From the NCBI GenBank assembly GCA_002507175.1, contig DAZE01000005.1, positions 71,951-135,950 on the forward strand: a stretch of DNA of 64,000 bases. Direction: 5' to 3'. The DNA comes from Euryarchaeota archaeon UBA558 (GTDB taxonomy: Archaea > Thermoplasmatota > Poseidoniia > Poseidoniales > Thalassarchaeaceae). Positions 45,801 to 54,185 of the stretch are shown piece by piece (positions within the stretch are counted from its first letter, which is position 1; every line of letters begins with the position of its first letter). Below the pieces are notes generated by a model that saw only the letters and a program-made list of their open reading frames with translations, did not search any database and was not told where the DNA came from. The position numbers were made by a program, and so were the translations under genes.

Positions 45801-45884
45801 TTGGTTAGCGTGATAGCTGCACTTCTTCTTGTCACAAGACGAGCATTGAATTCGGATTTGGCTGTAGTACTGAAAGGTGAGTAA
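42753..45884 (+). CDS. FtsX/MacB-type ABC permease, with duplicated N-terminus
   Basis: 1043 residues from ATG 42753 (ATGA overlap with the ATPase). The first 42 residues are two nearly identical 21-residue units, each starting MRPIGEKSLGDRISD. A first helix follows at about residues 55-78, a large extracytoplasmic domain, an FtsX-type trio of helices (about 395-520), further helices and a second extracytoplasmic domain (about 660-900), and a second FtsX trio at the C-terminus. It is therefore a fused, two-module permease like LolC/LolE or MacB relatives, moving lipids, lipoproteins or peptides. A longer frame from 42726 is not needed. Confidence 0.93.
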   Translation: MRPIGEKSLGDRISDIPADFSMRPIGEKSLGDRISDIPADFSTAIRSAWIGRERGLAVFAGVFLASLVITTVFAYGVGLSQGALQNSLNDEVYDAKVDFSSQNDWSSRTNDSAEWGSVCDELLDRAEIIDCGLVYGRQGLRLSGFFDEGFALPQPLNVIEVSGPTGNWDNVSWDYPEALENGPSINGDRIMRIVDPSHYDGELADRYSNRVVYGSWPSGDLPGINPVILPSKIASQAGIRVNDTIDSLNFTYVTDAEVIGSELKDCEGEIITRDLDAGVYQFCTVTMTLSDLTIVAVYEEWPFTNPTLLFNPVIVGDSALSISNRTTLVVNDHAYLGIAIDRNLLPTSSTDDAADWLDVNRKELEGQGYGPDGEIKIEYNDLISGTIVFLRIFLGLVQVFDYILMIPIVILSFAVLIYGLILSLEQRKREISIHRVIGGTERGLRGMVLRELAAISVAGWILGYLVALLSVPLILDAVGFMSFEKGDLDVNPTLGLGYTMSVFLLTVGIAYLVARGRTKDFLEMEIDEGVRKVRSTRKPKTWLQVLAFGVGLLAALESYIETSGGWGPWGASGIISGFFIDSLLALFGPFALWIGGALVLGRIGGAAPRIVLKIIGWTPAMADIRRGLRSSGSNESVNRLAVILLLTLSIVTLAAVQGYTGTLVDERTASAQVGADLQVQFEGPVSEDVARQRVNAAMSTLDNSAVDSIQSMTSVGSTFVTAQQGGGLVPALVLFDNHEDTLIWDSQASPILNYQSSKVTIGENAVDFFNVDDGTVEIFLPTFTPVITGTGFEISTTYTSTSLDYEGRHEWIPGMTGSESTQAVLIGESTYRELAGNSTVDTYTSPRWFFEVCDQTDSDCQAGLERLSAELLNIEGVSLALDWNSAHSEVERNGGLIFGTQGLLSLQFVVASMASVASAFVFLSLVLTQRKKELAILQAIGASPSQIIRLVLFEILAIVGMSMGLGILLGLGIAQSFNGFFAIFGFLFQIFLGSQAVVDRTLVWPWMELAFVNVIVLVSVIAALLLVTRRALNSDLAVVLKGE

Positions 45885-45886
45885 CA

Positions 45887-46891
45887 ATGAACCAGAACCT
45901 AATTCTTGAGGCAGAGGGCTTGTACCACGTCTATGAGTCATCTGCATTGGATGGGAACGTCGTGGCTCTGCGGGGCCTTCACGTCAAGGTCAGGCCGGGC
46001 GAAGCGGTAGCAGTCGTAGGCCCATCCGGCTCAGGAAAATCCACTTTGCTCAAATGTCTTGGAGGGCTCATGAAACCTAGTGCTGGAAACGTCGCATTTC
46101 AAGGCAGACAGATAAACAGACTTACGGGACCTGAACTCGTTTCCTTGCGCCAGGACACAGTGTCTTTCATCTTCCAAGATGCAAATCTACTCCCAGACAT
46201 GAATGCAATGGACAACGTTGCCCAACCCTTGAGGCACCAAGGTGCTAGTGCTGCGTACGCTAGAAAAAAGGCTGAAGACCTACTAAACAGGCTTGGGATG
46301 GGTAGCAGGTGCAGGGGAATGCCCGCTCAACTTTCAGGGGGGGAGCAGCAAAGGGTTGCCATAGCGAGGGCGCTAATTACAAATCCAAAACTCATACTTG
46401 CAGACGAACCAACTGGGGCCTTGGACCCCATCACGAGCAGGGAGGTTCTGTCCCTGTTCGCAAGGCTGCATGAGGAGGAAGAAGTAGCATTCTTACTGGT
46501 CACCCATAGCCGGGAAGTCGCATCATTTGCAGATCGATCACTTGAACTGAGGGAGGGTCGATTCATCGCTCAACATGGTAATGACGTTGATATCAGCGAC
46601 CTGGGTAGTACGCGCGCGCTCATCATTGACGAGACTGGCACTATGACACTCCCTCCTGAGATTTTGACAAAACTTGGTGGACCTGGTAAGTTCGACATGG
46701 AGACAGACCAAGGAAAGCAGATATTGACCTTGATACGATCAGCAAGTGACAAATCTGAGGATTTTAGTCAGAAGGGATCACTGGTCCTAGCCACCGAATG
46801 TCCGGCATGCAAATACCAGTACCTCGACGACTCTCAGGAGTGTCCTTCCTGCGGTTCATCTAGGCCGATGGTATTGGAACCAGATTCCTAA
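45887..46891 (+). CDS. ABC ATP-binding subunit with C-terminal zinc ribbon
   Basis: 334 residues. A complete nucleotide-binding domain (GPSGSGKST, IFQDANLLPD, LSGGEQQRVAIARA, LILADEPTGALD, LLVTHSREV) is followed from about residue 230 by a linker and then a zinc ribbon with CPAC at 305-308 and CPSC at 319-322. Zinc ribbons on MacB/LolD-type ATPases are unusual. The start follows GGTGAG five bases upstream and comes two bases after the permease stop. It appears to be a second, non-identical ATPase for the same permease, giving a heterodimeric ATPase pair. Confidence 0.93.
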   Translation: MNQNLILEAEGLYHVYESSALDGNVVALRGLHVKVRPGEAVAVVGPSGSGKSTLLKCLGGLMKPSAGNVAFQGRQINRLTGPELVSLRQDTVSFIFQDANLLPDMNAMDNVAQPLRHQGASAAYARKKAEDLLNRLGMGSRCRGMPAQLSGGEQQRVAIARALITNPKLILADEPTGALDPITSREVLSLFARLHEEEEVAFLLVTHSREVASFADRSLELREGRFIAQHGNDVDISDLGSTRALIIDETGTMTLPPEILTKLGGPGKFDMETDQGKQILTLIRSASDKSEDFSQKGSLVLATECPACKYQYLDDSQECPSCGSSRPMVLEPDS

Positions 46892-47976
46892 TTCAGTGTC
46901 ACCGGCAACGAGAAATTCTGAGGCTTAGCGATACCAAGATCCAGGGGCAAATCACGAGTCTTTTCAGGAAGTTTGACAGGAATCATCTCCTTCCCAATAA
47001 GGCTCACTCTGCTTTCCTTTCTGTCAGATAGGACTTCTCTTCCCACGAGCGGGGCGAGAGTCCTTGAGAATTCCATCACGTCCTCGTGACTCGGCATGTT
47101 CTCAATACTGAGGTTGTTCCTACTGTTTCCAACAAAGACATATCCCTTGGCTTCAATGAAATCAGGATCTGCCAAATTGTCTAACCTCGCGTACTCATCA
47201 TGATAACCAAGAGACTCTCCTTTGATTAGTGTATGTCTACAAACGGTCCTTGTATCCAGTGATGGAAGAATTCCCAATGTCTCCTCCAATTTGTTGAAAG
47301 CCGCCTGATCGAACTTGGGCTTGCAGAGTCGATCGAATACATCCTTGTTAGGGGCGTCGACACTGACGTATAGCTGAGTTGGCAGGGGATCTAAATTCTC
47401 AATTACTTTGGGCAGGCTACCGTTCGTCACAAGGAAAGTACTCGTGCCATGTTGATGACAGACATCAAGAAACTCACCTAGTCTTGAGTAAAGAGTGGGC
47501 TCTCCATTCAAGGAAATCGCAACATGTTTGGGATTTTGTGCCTCAAGCCACTTTTCTCGATCCGCTTTGGGATTACCACCATACCCTGTCAACAATCTTC
47601 TGTGAGCTTTTACACTCTGTAGATATAGTTCATAGGGATCATCATCTATCTTATTCAATGTGTCTGAGTGAGGCTCTCTCCAACAGTAGGTACAACCGAG
47701 GTTGCATGTATCCACATTTGGAGCCATCTGCATGCAACCATGGCTTTCTATTCCATAGAAAGTCCCCTTGTAGCATGATCGATCGGCAATCAGGGATTGC
47801 TTAGTCCAATGACATACCTTCACACCGCCATGATCTCCGACAAGGTGATAACGTTGCTTGGCAAGCCTAGCCGCGATCTTCGGCTCAATCTTTGTCACAG
47901 GCCCAGCGTCCATTTCCTGGACTGTCCACATGTACCATTTGACTTGAATCATTCCTAGGCTCTGTTTGTTGCTCAT
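46888..47976 (-). CDS. taw1: Taw1-like tRNA wyosine synthase, radical SAM
   Basis: 362 residues. Radical-SAM cluster motif CNLGCTYC with WREPHS after it. Taw1/TYW1 condenses N1-methylguanosine with pyruvate to make the tricyclic imidazo core of wyosine at position 37 of tRNA-Phe. Family features also seen: an N-terminal segment with two cysteines (VCHWTKQS and SCYKGTFYG) that hold a second [4Fe-4S] cluster, and HVAISLNGEPTLY. The start ATG overlaps the stop of the next gene upstream as ATGA. Convergent with the ABC operon, overlapping it by four bases. Confidence 0.94.
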   Translation of the reverse strand: MSNKQSLGMIQVKWYMWTVQEMDAGPVTKIEPKIAARLAKQRYHLVGDHGGVKVCHWTKQSLIADRSCYKGTFYGIESHGCMQMAPNVDTCNLGCTYCWREPHSDTLNKIDDDPYELYLQSVKAHRRLLTGYGGNPKADREKWLEAQNPKHVAISLNGEPTLYSRLGEFLDVCHQHGTSTFLVTNGSLPKVIENLDPLPTQLYVSVDAPNKDVFDRLCKPKFDQAAFNKLEETLGILPSLDTRTVCRHTLIKGESLGYHDEYARLDNLADPDFIEAKGYVFVGNSRNNLSIENMPSHEDVMEFSRTLAPLVGREVLSDRKESRVSLIGKEMIPVKLPEKTRDLPLDLGIAKPQNFSLPVTLN

Positions 47977-48536
47977 TCAGGCTGTTGTACCGTGAATGAT
48001 GCCGGAACCCCATTTCTAATCCCTGTTCCATAGGCAAAGATCTCAATCCCCTTGGAACCCCCTCCCTTCGGTCTCTGGGTACCGATCATGCTTGTGTCCA
48101 GTCTAACCCCCACAACGTTGTCGAATCCCTTGCTATCAGCGACCTCTCTAAGCCTCTGCAGGACCTCCGACCTTCCAATCGCCAACAAGTCCCTGTAGAT
48201 ATCAACGGAGCCCCCGATTAGGTTGTATAAGAGCCCTAAAAGTTGTTGCCAGTGACTGGGGCCGATGACGATGCTCGCCCATATTACTTCTGGATTCGAT
48301 GAACCTAACGGGATCCTAATTTTATCCATGGAGAGTAAATCTCTACCCACCTTTTCGAGAGTGTCTTTCTCTCTCCTCAGAATATCATCCTTCCAGCGCT
48401 TCCTGCTGGCACTTGAAGTGAGCGCGCCGTAGAGAAACATGAATGGGTATGCCAGTGTGAATAAGCCCCAGACGGCGACCCACAGGATTAGAGGTAATAT
48501 GAAAAAAAGCAATACAAGATAGCCTGAAATCTCCAT
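47973..48536 (-). CDS. YbjQ-family protein with N-terminal membrane segment
   Basis: 187 residues. A hydrophobic N-terminus (residues about 5-40, LVLLFFILPLILWVAVW) is followed by a charged helix and a YbjQ (DUF74) domain (NLIGGSVDIYRDLLAIGRSEVLQRL and VVGVRLDTSMIG). YbjQ forms a pentameric beta barrel of unknown role. The membrane anchor is a variation on the family. It is directly upstream of taw1 and downstream of a second, soluble YbjQ gene, all on one strand. Confidence 0.8.
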   Translation of the reverse strand: MEISGYLVLLFFILPLILWVAVWGLFTLAYPFMFLYGALTSSASRKRWKDDILRREKDTLEKVGRDLLSMDKIRIPLGSSNPEVIWASIVIGPSHWQQLLGLLYNLIGGSVDIYRDLLAIGRSEVLQRLREVADSKGFDNVVGVRLDTSMIGTQRPKGGGSKGIEIFAYGTGIRNGVPASFTVQQPE

Positions 48537-48552
48537 TCAAATAACACTCCAG

Positions 48553-48888
48553 TCATTCTACGATAACCGCTGTTCCATAACAGAACAACTCCGCTGCTCC
48601 GGGTGAAACAGCTGAGGTCGCAAACCTCAGATTCACTACCCCATTCGCCCCTCGTGCTTTTGCGTCTTCTATCATCCGCGAGAAAGCCTCGTTTCGGGAT
48701 TCTATCAGCAGATTCGTGTATTGATGCAACTCACCACCTACTATGTTCTTCAGCATCTGAGATATGTCCCTGACCACGTTTTTGGCCCTTACCGTGGACC
48801 CAGAAACGACGCCTAATTGGTCCTGAATTACGAAACCTGGGATCGTCTCTGTGTTTACAACGTGTATTCCGTCCACCAGCGAAGGCAT
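48553..48888 (-). CDS. YbjQ-family protein, soluble form
   Basis: 111 residues, the usual YbjQ length: VVNTETIPGFVIQDQLGVVSG, VGGELHQYTNLLIESRNEA and GANGVVNLRFATSAV. Function unknown, pentameric in solved structures. 16 bases separate it from the membrane-bound YbjQ copy downstream, so the pair likely assembles together or arose by duplication. Confidence 0.92.
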   Translation of the reverse strand: MPSLVDGIHVVNTETIPGFVIQDQLGVVSGSTVRAKNVVRDISQMLKNIVGGELHQYTNLLIESRNEAFSRMIEDAKARGANGVVNLRFATSAVSPGAAELFCYGTAVIVE

Positions 48889-48913
48889 GGTCTCAGCAGG
48901 TAAAGACGGTTTT

Positions 48914-49558
48914 TTATTTCTCTGAGCGATGAAAACCGGAGATCAAGTCATACTTATTTTGTGAAACCTTGGAGCGAGCGGACACAACAAAAATAGATGC
49001 GAATAAACACGAGTTGCAAACTACGATCTGTGCAAGTGAGAATGCTAGGCCTACGCCTTCTACTAGATACAACCATTTCAGATCCTCTTCTAGATCGAAT
49101 TCTGAATATTCCGGGATAAAACCTACATCATAGTAGATTATTGTGGTAATGACTTGACTTATCATTAGCGTAGTAACCCAAAAATAACATAATTTTAGTC
49201 CTAGATCACGGTCTCCTGACCACAAAATGGGTACTGAAGCTGCCGAAATTAAAGTCATCAGGAGACCGAATCCTGCGGTAATTTCGAATAGACCTGAGTC
49301 AGCAAGCTCCTCCCAGTATCCGATTGACTCATTCCAGAAGGTCTCGCCCTGCTCCCACTCCTCTTTCTGTTCTGTGGTACCATTCTCGGGATACTCTCCT
49401 GCTATTTCGCTCCATTCCCCCGGCCAATAGGCTCCCACGATCCTGGGCGTCGCCAGAGCACTTGCAATTGTCGAAAGTGAGAACAAAAACATCAACCCCA
49501 TGAAAATTGAGGTACCTTTGAGCCACCAAGGATTCGGTGTAGAGAATTGGTCAGACAC
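48914..49558 (-). CDS. membrane protein with four predicted helices
   Basis: 214 residues: helix at about 15-35, an extracytoplasmic acidic loop (about 38-85), then helices near 90-110, 122-142 and 165-192, and a short basic tail. No family recognised. Starts at GTG 49558; lies upstream of the two YbjQ genes and may be co-transcribed with them. Divergent from guaB with a gap of about 100 bases. Confidence 0.6.
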   Translation of the reverse strand: MSDQFSTPNPWWLKGTSIFMGLMFLFSLSTIASALATPRIVGAYWPGEWSEIAGEYPENGTTEQKEEWEQGETFWNESIGYWEELADSGLFEITAGFGLLMTLISAASVPILWSGDRDLGLKLCYFWVTTLMISQVITTIIYYDVGFIPEYSEFDLEEDLKWLYLVEGVGLAFSLAQIVVCNSCLFASIFVVSARSKVSQNKYDLISGFHRSEK

Positions 49559-49661
49559 AGTCGAACGACTCGCTTATGCCTTAATTGTCTAACTTATTGG
49601 ACCGCCTTCGTGATGCCAATTACACGAATGATTGATGTAGGGCCGGCATTGGAGATACCCA

Positions 49662-51119
49662 ATGGCAACACCCACGATAACCGAGGCCCTCACCTTTGAC
49701 GACGTCCTCCTACTACCTGCTAGCAGCTCAGTTTTGCCCGCCGAGGTCCGACTCAGCACGCGACTAAGCAAGAACATCACACTCAACATTCCTATCATCT
49801 CTGCTGCGATGGATACTGTCACAGAATCCGAGATGGCCATCGCCCTCGCTCAAGCCGGCGGAATAGGCGTCATTCATCGAAACATGACCATAGAAAAGCA
49901 GTGTGAAAATGTCCTGCGTGTAAAGAGATTCGAGGCTGGTATGGTCATCGACCCAGTCACTACTACCCCTGAAACCTCAATCGGGGATCTTCTCAATCTC
50001 AAGAGTGAATATGGTTTTTCAGGATTGCCCGTTCTTGAGAATAAAAAACTGGTTGGGATAATAACGAATCGAGATATCAGGTTCGTACAAGATCACGCCG
50101 AGAAGGTCGGGTCATTGATGACCAAAGACCTCGTGACGGTACCAATCGACATAGATCCAGATGAAGCTAAAAGGCTCATGCACAAGCACAGAATTGAGAA
50201 ATTACTCGTAGTTGACGGTGAAAAATGCATTGGGCTGATGACGGTCAGAGACATTGAGCGCAACCTCAATCATCCGGATTCTTGTAAGGACAATCGGGGA
50301 AGGCTTCGAGTCGCAGCAGCAACAGGAACCGGCGCAGGGGGCATCCAAAGAGCAGTGGCCCTTGGCGAAGCAGGAGCCGATGCCATCGTCGTCGATACTG
50401 CCCATGGACACTCATCCGGAGTTATTGAAACAGTTGCATCCATCAGAAAATCTGTCGGATCCGATGTAGACATCATCGCTGGCAACGTAGCTACAGAAGC
50501 CGCTGCCAGAGCTTTGATCGATGCTGGCGCAGATGCCATAAAAGTTGGAATCGGACCAGGCTCGATTTGTACCACACGGATAGTATCCGGAGTAGGTGTC
50601 CCTCAAATGACTGCTGTGATCAACGCAGTGCAAGCATGCAATGAGGCTGGTATACCTGTCATCGCAGATGGAGGAATAAAATTCAGTGGGGACATTGCCA
50701 AGGCCGTCGCAGCAGGAGCCAGTTCTATTATGATCGGGTCACTATTGGCGGGGACAAACGAGGCCCCAGGTGAAACTATCCTCTACCAAGGGAGGTCATA
50801 CAAGGTTTACCGTGGCATGGGCTCGGTTGGCGCCATGTCTGATGGAGCTCATGATAGATATTTCCAGTCGGAGCAGGGAGACACCCAGAAATATGTTCCA
50901 GAGGGCATTGAAGGCAGAGTTCCAGCGAGAGGGCCAGTTGACAACGTCTTGTATCAACTGTTGGGAGGGCTGAGATCAGCCATGGGATACACTGGGAATG
51001 AGACAATCGACTCGATGAGGAAAAACTGCTCATTCGTTAAGATCACGAATGCTGGACTCTCAGAATCCCACGTGCATGATGTTGAGATCACCCGAGAAGC
51101 GCCTAACTACAGAAGGTGA
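49662..51119 (+). CDS. guaB: IMP dehydrogenase
   Basis: 485 residues. Oxidises IMP to XMP, the rate-limiting step of GMP synthesis. Seen: TFDDVLLLPASSSVLP at the start, two CBS motifs (about residues 95-205), the phosphate loop GVGIGPGSICTTR with the catalytic cysteine, IADGGIKFSGDI, and the flap with YRGMGS. The CBS pair binds nucleotide effectors in the family. Start ATG 49662 lacks a clear Shine-Dalgarno. Confidence 0.97.
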   Translation: MATPTITEALTFDDVLLLPASSSVLPAEVRLSTRLSKNITLNIPIISAAMDTVTESEMAIALAQAGGIGVIHRNMTIEKQCENVLRVKRFEAGMVIDPVTTTPETSIGDLLNLKSEYGFSGLPVLENKKLVGIITNRDIRFVQDHAEKVGSLMTKDLVTVPIDIDPDEAKRLMHKHRIEKLLVVDGEKCIGLMTVRDIERNLNHPDSCKDNRGRLRVAAATGTGAGGIQRAVALGEAGADAIVVDTAHGHSSGVIETVASIRKSVGSDVDIIAGNVATEAAARALIDAGADAIKVGIGPGSICTTRIVSGVGVPQMTAVINAVQACNEAGIPVIADGGIKFSGDIAKAVAAGASSIMIGSLLAGTNEAPGETILYQGRSYKVYRGMGSVGAMSDGAHDRYFQSEQGDTQKYVPEGIEGRVPARGPVDNVLYQLLGGLRSAMGYTGNETIDSMRKNCSFVKITNAGLSESHVHDVEITREAPNYRR

Positions 51120-51163
51120 CAAACTGCCTTTTTGTGCGCAGATTCAAACCACACCGTCGATTT

Positions 51164-51694
51164 ATGGTAAATGTGGAAGAAATAGTTCTAGGAGGGGGTT
51201 GCTTCTGGTGTATCGAAGGGGGCATCTCAGGCCTGAGGGGTGTCGAGAGCGCGACTTCAGGCTATTCAGGGGGACATGTTTCGAATCCGTCATATGAACA
51301 AGTCTGTGGAAAAAAAACCGGACATGCCGAAGTTGTGAAGGTAGTATATGATCCTCAGAAAATCGACCTCAGGTCCATACTCCGTGTATTCTTCACCCTC
51401 CACGACCCCACCCAAGTTGACAGGCAGGGGAATGATGTCGGACCCCAATATCGATCCTGCATATTCTACTCAAATCCGGGCCATCAAGAGATTATCCTTG
51501 ATGAAATTAAAACGATACAACCAGATTTGGCCTCTCCGGTCGCAACCACTGTCCAACCCGCACAAGTGTTTTGGCCCGCGGAGGAATACCACCACGATTA
51601 CTTTGAGAGGAATCCCAATCAGCCATACTGTTCATTCGTCGTAGCCCCAAAAATATCGAAGGCGTTGAGATCTTTTGGTCACCTCTACGAATGA
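51164..51694 (+). CDS. msrA: peptide methionine sulfoxide reductase A
   Basis: 176 residues from ATG 51164. Active-site motif GGGCFWCIEG holds the catalytic cysteine; also GYSGGHVSNPSYEQVCG, the substrate-side HDPTQVDRQGNDVGPQYRS, and a late AEEYHHDYF. Restores oxidised methionine (S-epimer). The frame extends upstream to GTG 51116, overlapping guaB by four bases, but family alignment favours ATG 51164. The spacing would allow co-transcription with guaB. Confidence 0.95.
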   Translation: MVNVEEIVLGGGCFWCIEGGISGLRGVESATSGYSGGHVSNPSYEQVCGKKTGHAEVVKVVYDPQKIDLRSILRVFFTLHDPTQVDRQGNDVGPQYRSCIFYSNPGHQEIILDEIKTIQPDLASPVATTVQPAQVFWPAEEYHHDYFERNPNQPYCSFVVAPKISKALRSFGHLYE

Positions 51695-51741
51695 TCAAAT
51701 CCTAAGCACACCTTTTTGTCTATCAATACAGTCGTAAAAAC

Positions 51742-52776
51742 ATGACCGAAGGTGTCGAAGACCTGCCACCCGAGCCATGGGGATATCATTTGCTGGGCCT
51801 AATAAGCCCATCTTTGGTGATAGCGGGCAACCTACTAGGTGGTGCTTACACCTTGTTGGGAGTCATTTTCATCTGGGTAATCGGCCCCTTTTTGGACATA
51901 ACCATGGGACAGTCCAAGACGGCCAGGCCCCCCCGGGATTCGGGCAAGCCATTCATCGCACTGCTGTGGGCCCATGGAATAGTCCACTTCATTATGCTCG
52001 GGTCCTTCTTCTTCTTCGCCTACGAGGAGGGCCTCACCATCTGGCTTGTTGCGGCTTCCCTGTCAACTGGCCTGGCCGCGGCAGCATCTGCCATTGTCAC
52101 AGCACACGAACTAGGCCATCAGAGACCGAGAAGCCCGGGTTGGAGGCTTGCCAGATTGCTGTTGTTCAGCATAAATTATCCCCACTTCACCACAGAACAC
52201 AATCACAACCATCACAAAAATGTAGCTACAGATTCTGATCCCGCTAGTGCAAGGTTAGACGAAGGCATCTGGTCATTCTGGCTTAGGACAATACCCGGGC
52301 AGTTCTCTTCATCAGTAAAAATTCACAACAAAAAAGGTAGGACTGGACTTGCGAATCCGTCATATCAGGGTCTTTCCATCCAGATAATCATCTTCGCAGG
52401 ATTAGTATTATTTCACCTATCGGGGTACAACTGGGCAGCGCCGTTTGCCCTGGGATGGGCGATCCTCTCTGGGATTGCCATACTCACACTAGAATATGTC
52501 AATTACATCAGACACTGGGGGCTCAGAAGGGAAGACTCAGACAGAAAGTTCCAATCCGGGCACGCCTGGAACACCGAAGCTAGGTGGTCTAGATGGAGTC
52601 TGCTGGAACTCACTAGACACAGCGATCATCACCTCCATGCTTCAGTTCCCTTCTGGAAGTTAAGACCCTATCCAGACGCACCGACTCTTCCATCGGGATA
52701 CTATGCTTGCTGGTGGCCCTGTCTCATACCCCCAGTCTGGCGCAGGATTATGGCTGGCAGGGCTCCTGGGATTTGA
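51742..52776 (+). CDS. AlkB-type membrane di-iron hydroxylase
   Basis: 344 residues with about six hydrophobic helices and the histidine boxes of integral membrane alkane hydroxylases: HELGH at 122, EHNHNHHKN starting with His at 153, and RHSDHH with His at 293; NYIRHWGL matches the fourth histidine region (NYIEHYGL) of AlkB. The family hydroxylates terminal carbons of alkanes or fatty chains with O2 and rubredoxin. The substrate in this organism is unknown, and no rubredoxin gene is nearby. Its stop directly abuts that of the convergent deoA. Confidence 0.9.
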   Translation: MTEGVEDLPPEPWGYHLLGLISPSLVIAGNLLGGAYTLLGVIFIWVIGPFLDITMGQSKTARPPRDSGKPFIALLWAHGIVHFIMLGSFFFFAYEEGLTIWLVAASLSTGLAAAASAIVTAHELGHQRPRSPGWRLARLLLFSINYPHFTTEHNHNHHKNVATDSDPASARLDEGIWSFWLRTIPGQFSSSVKIHNKKGRTGLANPSYQGLSIQIIIFAGLVLFHLSGYNWAAPFALGWAILSGIAILTLEYVNYIRHWGLRREDSDRKFQSGHAWNTEARWSRWSLLELTRHSDHHLHASVPFWKLRPYPDAPTLPSGYYACWWPCLIPPVWRRIMAGRAPGI

Positions 52777-54045
52777 TCAGAACATCTCCAAGACCCTGGA
52801 GGCTACAACCGGCTTGTCCTCAGATATTTGGAAGCCCTCGCGAACCGCCAACATTCCCTTTTCATCGAACCCGCGGTGATACACCGTCGCCAAGCTCTGC
52901 CCCCTAATGATTGGACTACCAACGCTCACGTTCAGCAACAAGCCGACTGAGTGGTCAATCTGCCCCTCTACGTGTGATCTGCCTGCACCGAGGCCCAAGC
53001 AAAGTTCTGCAACCCGCATCGCATCTATGTCCCAGACCCAACCAGATTGTTCTGCCTTTATGTCAAAGGAGAGTAAATCCCCATCCAGCATACCCAGCGC
53101 CTGCATAAGCGAATGGTCGGAACTGAAGATTTTCGGATTCCCGCCCTGGGCACTCACCATCTGAAGGAACTTAGAGTAGGCAGTCCCATCATATAGGGAA
53201 TCCTGAATCATAACCGCACCGTGTTCATTGTCTTCCGCAAGGCCAATTGAACCCAATAGGACTCCCCCCTGAATACAGACCAACTCCTCCAAGTCAGCGG
53301 GCCCACGTCCGCAGAGAGTCTCCACAGATTCTATGATCTCCAAAGAATTACCAACAGCATATCCAATTGGGTGGTCCATCGAGGTGACGAGGCAGGTCGT
53401 GCTAATCCCAATGGATTCAGCAATCTCTTTCATTGAGCGTGCAAGTTTTTCTGCTTGGTCCTGTGACTGCATAAAAGCTCCTTTTCCTGTCTTGACATCA
53501 AGGACAAGAGAGGTTATGCCCTCTGCAGCCTTTTTCGAGATGATGCTGCTTGTGATGAGTGGAACAGATGCAATGAGTCCTGTCAAATCCCTTAATGCAT
53601 ACATCCTTCGATCTGCGGGAACCAAGTCTTGGTTCTGTCCGGCTATGGCCAATCCGATCTCGATGACCTGATTCTTCAATTCCATGAAAGTCATTTCTGT
53701 AATGAAGCCAGGGATCGACTCCACCTTGTCTAACGTGCCTCCAGTGTGGCCCAAGGCCCTACCTGATATCATCGGGACTGCAGCGCCACATGCCGCAAGT
53801 GCAGGTGCGAGTGAGATAGAGACTTTGTCCCCCACGCCCCCGGTGGAGTGCTTATCCACCACTCGTCTTGCAATGTCATCAATCCAGTCGATCTTGCTGC
53901 CGGAGTCTCTCATGGCAAGGGTCATTTCGACCAATTCATCTCGGGCGAGGCCATCGTCGAATACAACTCTGAGGAATTCTGTAGCCTCATCATCGCCCAT
54001 TCTCCCATCAGCAATCCTGCCGATAATTTCCTTGATGCCATCCAT
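52777..54045 (-). CDS. deoA: thymidine/pyrimidine-nucleoside phosphorylase
   Basis: 422 residues from ATG 54045 (GTG 54048 just before). Phosphorolyses thymidine or uridine to the base and deoxyribose 1-phosphate. Seen: DKHSTGGVGDKVS at the phosphate loop, GRALGHTGGTLDK, and the closing SIISKKAAEGI and GAFMQSQDQAEKLA. The length fits the bacterial-type family rather than the archaeal AMP phosphorylase, which carries an extra N-terminal domain. Convergent with the AlkB gene; divergent from the giant surface protein. Confidence 0.95.
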   Translation of the reverse strand: MDGIKEIIGRIADGRMGDDEATEFLRVVFDDGLARDELVEMTLAMRDSGSKIDWIDDIARRVVDKHSTGGVGDKVSISLAPALAACGAAVPMISGRALGHTGGTLDKVESIPGFITEMTFMELKNQVIEIGLAIAGQNQDLVPADRRMYALRDLTGLIASVPLITSSIISKKAAEGITSLVLDVKTGKGAFMQSQDQAEKLARSMKEIAESIGISTTCLVTSMDHPIGYAVGNSLEIIESVETLCGRGPADLEELVCIQGGVLLGSIGLAEDNEHGAVMIQDSLYDGTAYSKFLQMVSAQGGNPKIFSSDHSLMQALGMLDGDLLSFDIKAEQSGWVWDIDAMRVAELCLGLGAGRSHVEGQIDHSVGLLLNVSVGSPIIRGQSLATVYHRGFDEKGMLAVREGFQISEDKPVVASRVLEMF

Positions 54046-54185
54046 CACCGGCTCTCTCCGACTGAGCCAGTACTGATGAGGACCCTTCTATTTTTTCCAA
54101 ATTCAAGGTCAGAATAAATCTGCAACACACTTTTTCATTCAAAACAATGGGATTGTGTTTTTGAATAGTGACAGAGCAGAGGCTA

